Source of the DNA: Acidobacteriaceae bacterium
GTDB taxonomy: Bacteria > Acidobacteriota > Terriglobia > Terriglobales > Acidobacteriaceae
Length of the DNA: 8,110 bases
Assembly (NCBI GenBank): GCA_030042915.1
Contig: JASHYS010000400.1
Location: 1 to 8,110, forward strand
Direction of reading: 5' to 3'
Below are positions 1 to 6,847 of this stretch, in pieces. The notes beneath the pieces were generated by a model. The model searched no databases. It had not been told where the DNA came from and was given only the letters and a program-made list of their open reading frames with translations. Within the stretch, counting starts at the first letter, position 1. The number at the start of each line of letters is the position of its first letter. A program made the translations under genes and the position numbers.

Positions 1-323
1 GCTTCATCCAGAGCCTTGGGCAGGAACTCCTCGATCACGACGATTTCGGCCTGCTCCTTGGCGGCAAGGTCTGGCCGATGGCCGTTGGTGAATTGCTCAA
101 TCGAATCGCGCCGCTGCTTGATCATCGTGGCCAGCACCTGCTCGGATTCGGCCTGGGTGAGTGCAGCATCGATCTGCTTTTGCGCTGCGCGTTTGTCAAT
201 GGCCTTGTTCATGAGCGCGGTCTTGATCAGCCGCAGTGTTCCGGTCCGCTCGGCGTCGTGGGCCTTCATGGCGGCAACAATTTGCCGGCTGATCAGGGCT
301 TCGAGGGTGCCGGGTTCTGGCAT
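1..323 (-). CDS. yqeY: GatB/YqeY-domain protein, C-terminus cut by window edge
   Basis: This gene is read on the minus strand from an ATG at 323-321. The first 107 residues are visible and the C-terminal part lies beyond base 1. YqeY proteins are usually about 150 residues, so roughly two thirds are present. The visible part matches the family well: an N-terminal helix ending in VAAMKAHDAERTGTLRLIK (about residues 16-34), the KQRRDSIEQF segment (69-78), and EIVVIEEFLPKAL (93-105). YqeY is a small cytosolic helical protein related to the tail domain of the GatB amidotransferase subunit and is thought to act around tRNA or aminoacyl-tRNA; its exact function is not settled. An in-frame TAA lies four codons upstream of the ATG, which fixes the start region. 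The leader has AGGAG 11 bases before the ATG, inside a heptamer repeat, and a closer AGGA at 3 bases. The gene diverges from the serine-biosynthesis genes. Confidence 0.9.
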   Translation of the reverse strand, partial: MPEPGTLEALISRQIVAAMKAHDAERTGTLRLIKTALMNKAIDKRAAQKQIDAALTQAESEQVLATMIKQRRDSIEQFTNGHRPDLAAKEQAEIVVIEEFLPKALDE

Positions 324-332
324 TCTTCCTTA

Positions 333-361
333 AGCTCCTAAGCTCCGAACTCCCAGCTTCC
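333..361 (-). repeat. AGCT-core heptamer tandem tract 1 (yqeY leader)
   Basis: About four 7-base units lie here with one extra base at 340. Read on the minus strand the units follow NRRAGCT, with one degenerate GGGAGTT copy. The unit and its orientation relative to the following gene are the same as in the tract before serA at 1853-1894. The last unit contains AGGAG, which sits 11 bases from the yqeY ATG and may serve as its Shine-Dalgarno. The tract fades into related but irregular sequence up to about 375. Confidence 0.7.
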
Positions 362-496
362 AGCCAGGAGAGCTCGGCGCTCGGTTACGTAGTTGGGCAA
401 AAGAGAATTGTATCGATTTTGAATGGGTGTCGACCTTGACAGCGCAGCTTTCGCTATATTTTCGATGGAATCTTGTAAAAATTTCTCAGAGAAAAA

Positions 497-526
497 CACA
501 TAAACCACAAATTTGTGTATTATGTG
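497..526. promoter_or_regulatory. 30-bp dyad, candidate operator
   Basis: The dyad is centred between 511 and 512. The inner 12 bases (CACAAATTTGTG, 506-517) form a perfect palindrome. After two unmatched bases on each side it resumes perfectly for seven more: CACATAA at 497-503 against TTATGTG at 520-526. Thus 13 of 15 positions per arm are complementary. The CACAAA and CACATAA elements are themselves similar, so the site can also be read as two half-sites per arm spaced 9 bases apart. It ends 52 bases before the aminotransferase ATG and overlaps a TATTAT (518-523) that could be a -10. This layout fits a dimeric or tetrameric repressor site. The binding protein is unknown; the XRE domain encoded at 1898 is an obvious candidate by proximity only. 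Confidence 0.6.
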
Positions 527-533
527 GCTATGC

Positions 534-550
534 GGTGTGCGCCGCACGCC
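534..550 (+). other. Small GC-rich hairpin in the leader of the aminotransferase
   Basis: GGTGTGC (534-540) can pair with GCACGCC (544-550) across a 3-base loop, giving seven pairs in RNA including one G-U wobble. No T-run follows, so it is not an intrinsic terminator. It lies between the dyad at 497-526 and the Shine-Dalgarno of the next gene. A role in mRNA stability or leader structure is possible, but chance in GC-rich sequence is also plausible. Confidence 0.35.
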
Positions 551-578
551 CTTCAAAGGGATTTTCGGGAGAGAGACT

Positions 579-1751
579 ATGATCCGCAAGACACGCCTTT
601 ATACCCCCGGTCCTACACCGCTGCTTCCTGCGGCCCAATTTGCCATGGCGGCGGCCGACATCCATCACCGCACGGCCGAGTTCCGCGCCATGTTCCAAAA
701 AGTGCTTGCGCAGCTGAAGGTTTTTGTCGGAACCAAGAACGACGTCCTGCTGCTGGCCTGCTCGGGGACGGGCGCGATGGAAGCGTCCGTATCGAATCTC
801 ACGTCGCCGGGCGACAAGGTGCTCGTGCTCACGGCCGGAAAATTCGGCGAGCGCTGGACGGGGCTGGCCAAGGCCTTCAACTGCGAGCCGGACGTTGTGA
901 CCGCGCCGTATGGCCAGACCTTCGACCTCGCGCAGGTGAGGGCGGCACTCAAGCCCGGGCACAAAGCCATTTACGTACAGGCGACCGAGACCTCGACCGC
1001 TGTTCGTCATGACATTCAAGCCATCGCCAAATTGCGTGACCAGGCGGCGCCCGGTACGCTGCTCGTGGTCGACGGCATCACCGGCCTCGGGACCACGCGC
1101 TTCGACGTCGACGGCTGGGGCATCGACGTGCTGATTGGAGGTTCGCAAAAGGCGGTGATGATTCCGCCCGGGCTGGCCTACCTGAGCGTAAGCGAACGCG
1201 CATGGGCGGCCATGGAGAACGCGAAGAATCCGCGCTATTATTTTGATCTTCGCAAGGAGCGCAAGAACGCGGTGAAAGGCGAGAGCGCGTACACGCCGGC
1301 GGTGGCGCTGGTGGCCGGATTGGGTGCGGCTCTCGACTACATTGCCGGGCAGGCGGGCGGCGACCTGGAGAAGGGTCGTGACGCGCTCATCGACAATGCC
1401 GAAGTGAACGCGGCGGCCACGCGCGCGGGCCTGGTGGCCCTCGGGTTCACGTTGTTTGCTCCTACGGCTCCGGCGGCCGCAGCCACGGCGGTGGCCGTCC
1501 CTGAAGGCATGGACTCGGGCGCGGTGGTGAAGGCGCTCAAGTCGCGTTTCGCGCTGGTGGCGGCCAACGGCCAGGGTGAGATGCAGGGCAAACTCTTTCG
1601 GGTGGCGCACCTGGGGTTCTTCGACTATCTCGATACCGTGGCCCTCCTGGGCGCCATGGAGCACATCGCCAAAGACACGCTGGGATTGCCCGTGAAATTC
1701 GGGCAGGGCGTGGCCGCGGCGCAGGAGATTTATGCGACTGCTAGCCGCTAG
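579..1751 (+). CDS. Class-V PLP aminotransferase (alanine-glyoxylate/serine-pyruvate type), likely SerC substitute
   Basis: This 390-residue cytosolic enzyme is full length for the family of alanine-glyoxylate and serine-pyruvate aminotransferases (fold type I, class V). Visible landmarks are the N-terminal LYTPGPTPLLP (7-17), the cofactor-phosphate loop CSGTGAMEA (61-69), VVDGITGLG (163-171) with Asp165 expected to contact the pyridine nitrogen, GGSQKA (187-192) with Lys191 as the Schiff-base lysine, and FRVAHLG (340-346) with Arg341 expected to bind the substrate carboxylate. The frame is open upstream to 513, but I chose the ATG at 579 because GGGAGAGAG lies just before it and homology begins there. 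The next gene is serA. I therefore infer that the enzyme transaminates 3-phosphohydroxypyruvate with glutamate, as SerC does; alanine-glyoxylate or serine-pyruvate exchange remains possible. The last codons (ASR, stop) are formed by a heptamer repeat. Confidence 0.9.
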   Translation: MIRKTRLYTPGPTPLLPAAQFAMAAADIHHRTAEFRAMFQKVLAQLKVFVGTKNDVLLLACSGTGAMEASVSNLTSPGDKVLVLTAGKFGERWTGLAKAFNCEPDVVTAPYGQTFDLAQVRAALKPGHKAIYVQATETSTAVRHDIQAIAKLRDQAAPGTLLVVDGITGLGTTRFDVDGWGIDVLIGGSQKAVMIPPGLAYLSVSERAWAAMENAKNPRYYFDLRKERKNAVKGESAYTPAVALVAGLGAALDYIAGQAGGDLEKGRDALIDNAEVNAAATRAGLVALGFTLFAPTAPAAAATAVAVPEGMDSGAVVKALKSRFALVAANGQGEMQGKLFRVAHLGFFDYLDTVALLGAMEHIAKDTLGLPVKFGQGVAAAQEIYATASR

Positions 1752-1766
1752 CTTCTAGCTGCTAGC
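1739..1766 (+). repeat. Heptamer tandem tract 2 (end of aminotransferase gene)
   Basis: Four uninterrupted 7-base units follow NNCTAGC (starting at 1739, 1746, 1753 and 1760). The first two run through the final codons of the aminotransferase and provide its TAG stop at 1749-1751. The tract is in the opposite sense to tract 3 (1853-1894), so the two are inverted relative to each other. AGCTTCTAGCT at 1750-1760 is the exact reverse complement of 1863-1873. Confidence 0.8.
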
Positions 1767-1852
1767 AGGTTCACAGGTGTGCCAACGGCTGTGCTTTCCC
1801 AGGTCTCCGAAACACCCGGGCACTCAAGATCCGAATTCCTGCGACGTGAAGT

Positions 1853-1894
1853 GGGAGCTGGGAGCTAGAAGCTGGAAGCTAGGAGCTAGGAGCT
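1853..1894 (+). repeat. Heptamer tandem tract 3 (leader of HTH-serA)
   Basis: Six uninterrupted 7-base units follow RRRAGCT (starting at 1853, 1860, 1867, 1874, 1881 and 1888). The first two are GGGAGCT and the last two AGGAGCT. The tract ends three bases before the ATG at 1898, and its last unit supplies AGGAG at ideal spacing. It matches tract 1 in unit and in sense relative to the following gene, and is complementary to tract 2. Between tracts 2 and 3 lie about 86 bases with no gene or clear promoter. Confidence 0.85.
1888..1892 (+). promoter_or_regulatory. Shine-Dalgarno of the HTH-SerA start, made by the heptamer repeat
   Basis: AGGAG lies 5 bases before the ATG at 1898. It supports translation from the start of the helix-turn-helix domain and not only from the internal SerA start at 2135. 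Since the sequence belongs to the last repeat unit, gain or loss of units need not destroy it: other units also contain GGAG. Confidence 0.7.
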
Positions 1895-1897
1895 GCT

Positions 1898-3730
1898 ATG
1901 CCGGAACTCACATTCGGAGAAAAGCTGCTCATCGCACGCAAGCAGCTGGATCTCTTTCAATACGAAATGGCGGAGCGGCTGGGCGTGCATCCCAACTCGC
2001 TCACCAAGTACGAACGCGGCGAAGGCAAGCCGCATGCGGCGGTGGTGCGCATGTTCGATTTGCTCTGCGAGCAGGAAGGCATTCGTTTTGACGAGTACGT
2101 AAGCCTGTCCGCCGGAGCGGACAAGGGAGCAGCCATGAAGATCGTTTTGGCGGAGAAGGTTTCTCCGGCGACGCTGGCGGTGTTCGCAGCCGAGCCGGGG
2201 TGGGATGTGAAGACGCACGACCAGTTGACCGGCGGTTTAGCGGCGGCACTGGCCGACGCGGATGCGCTGGTGGTGCGCAGCGCCGTGCAGGTTGACGACG
2301 CTCTCATGGCGCAGGCGCCCCGCTTGCGCGTTATCGGGCGCGCCGGCGTAGGCGTCGACAATATCGACGCCGAGGCGGCCACGCGTCGCGGCATCGTGGT
2401 GATGAATACTCCGGGTGCAAATGCAGTGGCCGTCGCGGAGCTCACCATCGGGTTGATGATCGCGCTGGCACGCAAAGTTCCTGCCGCCGATGCCACCATG
2501 CACGCCGGTAAATGGGAAAAGAAAAGCATGCAGGGCACCGAGCTGCGCGGCAAAACGCTGGGCATACTCGGTCTGGGCCGCATTGGGCTTGAAGTGGCGC
2601 GGCGGGCACGCGGATTCGGCATGGAGATCATGGGCGCCGATCCTTTTGTATCGGCTGCGCTGGCCCGCGAAAACGGAATCCTATTGGTCCCTCTGGAGGA
2701 GCTCTTCGCCAAAGCAGACTATCTCACGCTGCACGTGGGCCTCACACCACAGACACAGGGGATCATCAACGCCAAAACGCTGGCGACCATGAAGAAGGGC
2801 GTGCGCATAATCAACTGTGCGCGCGGCGAATTGGTTTGCGACGCCGATCTGGCAGCCGCGCTCAGGAGCGGGCAAGTGGGCGGCGCGGCGCTCGATGTCT
2901 TCGCCGTCGAGCCGCCGAAGGATTCGCCATATTTCAGCCTCGACAACGTGATCCTGTCGCCGCACATCGCCGGGTCAACAGCCGAGGCGCAGGAAGCCGT
3001 TGGCGTGCAGATCGCGCAGCAGGTGCGCGAGTACCTGAAACTCGGCGTAGTGCAGAACGCCGTCAATCTGCCCTCGCTGAGTCACGAGGAGTACGTTAAG
3101 CTGGCGCCCTATATCGAACTCGCCGGGCGGCTCGGCGCGTTTCTGGCGCAGGCGGGCAAAGGCGGCATTGAGGCCATCCATATTGTTTACGGCGGCACGC
3201 TTGCCGAATCCAAGACGGAGTTGGTGCGTAACGCGGCCATTGCCGGGCTGCTCGCCGGATCAGAGAACGTGAACCGCATCAACGCTGCGGCGATCGCGCA
3301 GGAGCGCGGCATCCGCGTACACGAGGAGAAGGAAGAGAGTCATCGCGGCGGCGCGGCTTCGGTTCTCACGGTGGTTCTGCACACCGCGCAGGGCGAAAGC
3401 CGTGCCAGCGCTACCGTGATTCACGGCGAGCAGCCGAGGCTGCTGGCCTTCGACGGCATCGACGTGGAGGCGCCGCTCGAGGGCACGCTGGTGGTGTGCC
3501 GCAACCTCGACGTTCCCGGCGTAATCGGGCGCATCGGCACCATTCTGGGCCAGCAGGGCGTCAACATCGCCAACTTTGCGCTGGGCCGCGAGCGCACGGG
3601 CCAAAAGCCGGTGAAGGCGCTGGCCGTGGTGCAGGTCGATGAGCCGGTCTTCGAATCCGCGCTCGAAGCGCTCAAGGTCATTGAAGCGCTGCTTGAGGCG
3701 CGCCTGGTGAAGCTGCCCAACGGGAAATGA
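1898..3730 (+). CDS. serA: D-3-phosphoglycerate dehydrogenase with N-terminal XRE-type HTH domain
   Basis: The 610-residue frame has two parts. Residues about 5-67 form a cro/C1-type helix-turn-helix: RKQLDLFQYEMAERLGV (14-30), then NSLTKYERGEGKP (33-45), the usual recognition-helix end. From Met80 it is a type-I SerA of standard size (531 residues): substrate domain, NAD-binding GLGRIG (225-230), and the catalytic trio Arg309 (NCARGELV), Glu338 (FAVEPP) and His356 (SPHIAGST). An intervening ASB domain follows (about 391-525) and a C-terminal ACT domain (about 530-605, VPGVIGRIG at its start) that usually senses serine. The enzyme oxidises 3-phosphoglycerate to 3-phosphohydroxypyruvate, the first step of serine synthesis, and the upstream aminotransferase fits the second. 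No stop separates HTH from SerA. An unrecognised frameshift is possible: a TAA lies at 2100-2102 in the +1 frame just where a stand-alone HTH protein would end. The enzyme call is very sure; the fused product is less so. Confidence 0.93.
   Translation: MPELTFGEKLLIARKQLDLFQYEMAERLGVHPNSLTKYERGEGKPHAAVVRMFDLLCEQEGIRFDEYVSLSAGADKGAAMKIVLAEKVSPATLAVFAAEPGWDVKTHDQLTGGLAAALADADALVVRSAVQVDDALMAQAPRLRVIGRAGVGVDNIDAEAATRRGIVVMNTPGANAVAVAELTIGLMIALARKVPAADATMHAGKWEKKSMQGTELRGKTLGILGLGRIGLEVARRARGFGMEIMGADPFVSAALARENGILLVPLEELFAKADYLTLHVGLTPQTQGIINAKTLATMKKGVRIINCARGELVCDADLAAALRSGQVGGAALDVFAVEPPKDSPYFSLDNVILSPHIAGSTAEAQEAVGVQIAQQVREYLKLGVVQNAVNLPSLSHEEYVKLAPYIELAGRLGAFLAQAGKGGIEAIHIVYGGTLAESKTELVRNAAIAGLLAGSENVNRINAAAIAQERGIRVHEEKEESHRGGAASVLTVVLHTAQGESRASATVIHGEQPRLLAFDGIDVEAPLEGTLVVCRNLDVPGVIGRIGTILGQQGVNIANFALGRERTGQKPVKALAVVQVDEPVFESALEALKVIEALLEARLVKLPNGK
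2125..2137 (+). promoter_or_regulatory. Internal Shine-Dalgarno and ATG for a stand-alone SerA
   Basis: GGGAG at 2125-2129 lies 5 bases before an in-frame ATG at 2135-2137. From this ATG the protein begins MKIVLAEKV, the typical SerA N-terminus, and is 531 residues long, the usual length of long-type SerA. Both this start and the one at 1898 have good signals, so one mRNA could give a long HTH-SerA and a short SerA. A simple annotation would probably start the gene here. Confidence 0.6.
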
Positions 3731-4020
3731 ACACAGTCGTTAGCTCTTAGCTGGATGTCGCCCCGCATGCGTTCCGTGTCGGCGGGGAATCATCCATTGC
3801 CAACTCGAGGGCCCAAGCCCGCTTTATCGGGCGAAAGAAGTTGTCTCGGGCAGCCTGCCTTAAGCCGTCGCTACGGTTCATCCCTGGATTCCAACCCTCC
3901 ATCCGCTTCCTTGCGCCCTCGTCCATAAACGCGGATTTCCAATTGGTCACCCATCGTATTGTGTCTGCTGAGCGTAACCCATCGGGCTGGAGTTTGAAAA
4001 AGTCGCGCCGGCAGGTTCAT
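3731..4020. other. Intergenic stretch without a convincing gene
   Basis: These 290 bases separate serA from a membrane-protein gene. They hold the heptamer pair (3740-3753) and two hairpins. The first pairs CCCCGC (3761-3766) with GCGGGG (3782-3787) over a 15-base loop; the second pairs GCCCG (3817-3821) with CGGGC (3828-3832) over a 6-base loop. Neither is followed by a T-run, so they are at best weak or Rho-assisted terminators for serA. Open frames exist on both strands: on the plus strand from a TTG at 3841 into the next gene, and on the minus strand about 67 residues at 3950-3747. Neither has a recognisable domain or a good ribosome site. TTGAAA at 3994-3999 is a possible -35 for the next gene, with only a poor -10. 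Confidence 0.55.
3740..3753. repeat. Minimal heptamer pair after serA
   Basis: Two adjacent 7-base units, TTAGCTC and TTAGCTG, lie ten bases after the serA stop. They share the AGCT core and period of the longer tracts at 333, 1739 and 1853 and may be a short or decayed member of the same class. Two units alone could be chance. Confidence 0.4.
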
Positions 4021-4767
4021 ATGACAACGTTGATCGCCGCTTTCATCGTCAGCATGGGGAACCCGATATACCCGGCTTGGCCTCTTTACCTGAAGGCGGC
4101 TCTCGCGGTTCACATCGCCAGCGGTATGGTCGCCTTCATTTGTGCTCCCGTCGCGCTCATGACGACCAAGGGCGGAAGAACGCACCGCACCTGGGGAAAG
4201 ACTTATTTCTGGGCGATGGCCGTCGTCGCCGCGAGCGCCCTGTTCTTGTCGATCCTGCTGCCCATCCTGTTCCTGGCGCTGGTGGCCGTATTCAGTTTCT
4301 ATGCTGCCTTCGCGGGCTATCGTGTCCTCTGGCTCAAGGACCTGCCGAAGGGCGGACGTGCCCGCCTGATTGACTGGGCCGCCGCTCTCATCACGTTCGT
4401 CTCCAGTGCTTCATTGGCTGCATTCGGCGCCGTGCGTCCGCATATGTTGTCAGGGTTGCCCCGCATCGTCCCCCTGGTCCTGGGCGGCATCGGGATGTTG
4501 CTCGCAGGCCGGTCGATCCTGCTATTCCTCCGTCCGCCCGCCGAAAAGCAATTCTGGTGGTTCGAGCACATGTCAGGGATGATCGCCAGCTATATTGCAG
4601 CGGTCACCGCTTTCTCCGTCGTCAATCTCGGTCCCCACTTCGGCAACGCCTGGTGGGTATGGCTGTGGCCGGTGATGGTCGGCGCGCCCGGCATCCGCGT
4701 TTGGAAGAGCGTTTACCGGAAGAAGTTCTCAGCCAGGCAGAAGGTTCCGGCGGGTGCACCCGGGTGA
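4021..4767 (+). CDS. Multi-spanning membrane protein, DUF2306-like
   Basis: This 248-residue protein is mostly hydrophobic, with about six or seven predicted membrane segments (roughly 27-47, 61-81, 83-101, 117-137, 149-170, 184-203 and 209-224). Short basic loops and a basic C-terminal tail (VYRKKFSARQK, 231-241) suggest a cytoplasmic C-terminus. The segment HIASG (31-35) followed by APVAL, then KGGRTHRTWGKTYF (50-63), resembles the conserved core of DUF2306 predicted membrane proteins. A second His-containing motif, FEHMSGMIASYIA (181-193), lies at a membrane segment. The function is unknown; the intramembrane histidines would fit a haem or metal ligand, but that is speculation. I chose the ATG at 4021 (weak AGG, 5-base spacing). 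The ATG at 4054 is an in-frame alternative, and the frame stays open upstream to a TTG at 3841 without family-like sequence. A 131-base gap to the ABC genes leaves it unclear whether it belongs to their operon. Confidence 0.75.
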   Translation: MTTLIAAFIVSMGNPIYPAWPLYLKAALAVHIASGMVAFICAPVALMTTKGGRTHRTWGKTYFWAMAVVAASALFLSILLPILFLALVAVFSFYAAFAGYRVLWLKDLPKGGRARLIDWAAALITFVSSASLAAFGAVRPHMLSGLPRIVPLVLGGIGMLLAGRSILLFLRPPAEKQFWWFEHMSGMIASYIAAVTAFSVVNLGPHFGNAWWVWLWPVMVGAPGIRVWKSVYRKKFSARQKVPAGAPG

Positions 4768-4898
4768 TCGCTGGCTCGACCCTCATGCCAGGCCGAGGCG
4801 GCAAAGCCACGGACTGGCCGGCGATCCGAATTACGGTTCCGCAGCGCTGCTCCGATGCTTTTAACGGGCGCAAACAATTCCGGTTTAGGAGGCATGAC

Positions 4899-5657
<759 letters not shown>

Positions 5658-6847
5658 TGTTTTCCGCAACCGGCGCCGCACGTTGATGACCCTGTTGATG
5701 GTGGGCGGCGGCGTGACCGGATTGCTGCTTGCCGGCGGGTACTTCGCGTTCATGACCGACGGTCTGCGCGAGAGCACCATCCGCAACGGGCTGGGACACA
5801 TTCAGATCTTCACCACCGAGCATTTCAAGCGCGACGAAGTCCGCGTGCTCGATACCGGCATCGACAACTGGCGCCAGGTGGCCGCAACTGTTTCCAGCGC
5901 CGAGCATGTTCGCGGTGTGGCGCCGCGCATCGAGTTTTACGGCATGGTCTCCAACGGCCAGAAGTCCTCGGTTTACATGGGCAGCGCTGTCGACCCCGAT
6001 GCCGAGCGCAGTCTCGGATTCACCCCACACCTCGTCTCCGGCCACGATCTCACCGCCAGCTCCGGCGGCGACGTTGAGGCCTTGATCGGCGTGGGCTTGG
6101 CCAAGTCGATGAATGTCAAGCCCGGCGACGGGCTGACACTTCTCGCGGTCACTTCCGACGGAGCGCTGAACGGCATTGACGTCACCATTGCGGGCATTGA
6201 GCAAACCGGCGTTGCCGAAATGGATGCGCGTTATCTGCGCATCCCGCTGGTTGCCGCGCAACGCCTGCTGCAGAGCGACCGCGTGACCAACCTCGTGGTT
6301 GGCCTGGATGCGACAGCCAACACCGACCGCGTCTATGCCGAGCTCGTTCCGCGCCTGAACGGCTTGCCGCAGCAAATGGAGATGAGGAAGTGGATCGACC
6401 TGGCCACCTATTACAAGCAGGTTCGCAATTTATTCAACGGAATCTTCCTGTTCATGGGCGCAATCGTGTTCTTCATGGTTCTCATGTCGAGCATCAACAC
6501 CTTGCTGATGTCGATGTTCGAGCGCACGCGCGAAATCGGCACCATGCTGGCCATGGGAACGCCGCATGCCTGGATTATCGGTCTGTTCATCGCTGAGGCC
6601 GCGCTTCTCGGCACGCTCGGAGCTGCTGTGGGAATTGCGTTCGGCAATCTGTTGGGCGCGGGATTGAATGCTCTCAACTTCCGCCTGCCCCCGCCGCCCG
6701 GCTTTACAGTAGGTATTCTCTTCCACGTGTTGCATGTTCCCGGCGTCATGATCGGCGCGTCATTGCTCGTCATCGTCTCGCTGGTGCTGGCATCCATTCT
6801 TCCTTCCATCCGCGCATCGCGGCTTCAGATTACGGAGGCTTTGGCCC

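Larger units (their letters stand above)
324..578. other. Divergent intergenic region between yqeY and the serine genes
   Basis: This 255-base spacer separates two divergently read genes and should contain promoters for both. From left to right it holds heptamer tract 1 (333-361), a mixed segment, and an AT-rich stretch from about 400 to 530. TTGACA occurs at 436-441, but the TATATT after it (455-460) is only 13 bases away, too short for a normal sigma-70 promoter. TATTAT at 518-523 is a possible -10, but no good -35 precedes it. On the minus strand TACAAT (412-407) could be a -10 for yqeY, also without a clear -35. A 13-base palindrome (TTTCTCAGAGAAA, 482-494) precedes the large dyad at 497-526. 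I see no gene here. Confidence 0.6.

Noticed and set aside
16..341. Plus-strand open frames opposite the YqeY gene
   Set aside because: The minus strand encodes an unmistakable YqeY-family protein; the plus frames have no similarity that I recognise.
436..460. TTGACA with TATATT as a sigma-70 promoter
   Set aside because: The spacing is 13 bases, too short for a functional sigma-70 promoter; no other -10 at 16-18 bases is convincing.
513..578. N-terminal extension of the aminotransferase to an ATG at 513
   Set aside because: The extension would run through the right arm of the 30-bp dyad and the leader hairpin, has no good Shine-Dalgarno, and family similarity starts at 579.
528..1664. Long open frame on the minus strand opposite the aminotransferase (378 codons)
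   Set aside because: It is antisense to a gene with clear catalytic motifs, is rich in Arg and His as expected from reversed GC-rich codons, and shows no domain.
1777..2091. Plus-strand frame of 104 codons through tract 3
   Set aside because: It is translated repeat (ELGARS-like residues) followed by an out-of-frame reading of the HTH domain.
1957..2712. Minus-strand open frame of 251 codons opposite HTH-serA
   Set aside because: Its Ser/Ala/Pro/Arg-rich composition is typical of a shadow frame, and the plus strand codes for a well-recognised enzyme.
3761..3832. Two hairpins after serA as intrinsic terminators
   Set aside because: Neither is followed by a run of T on either strand.
4557..4898. 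N-terminal extension of the ABC ATPase
   Set aside because: It overlaps the end of the membrane-protein gene, has no family similarity, and the GTG at 4899 has a strong AGGAGG.
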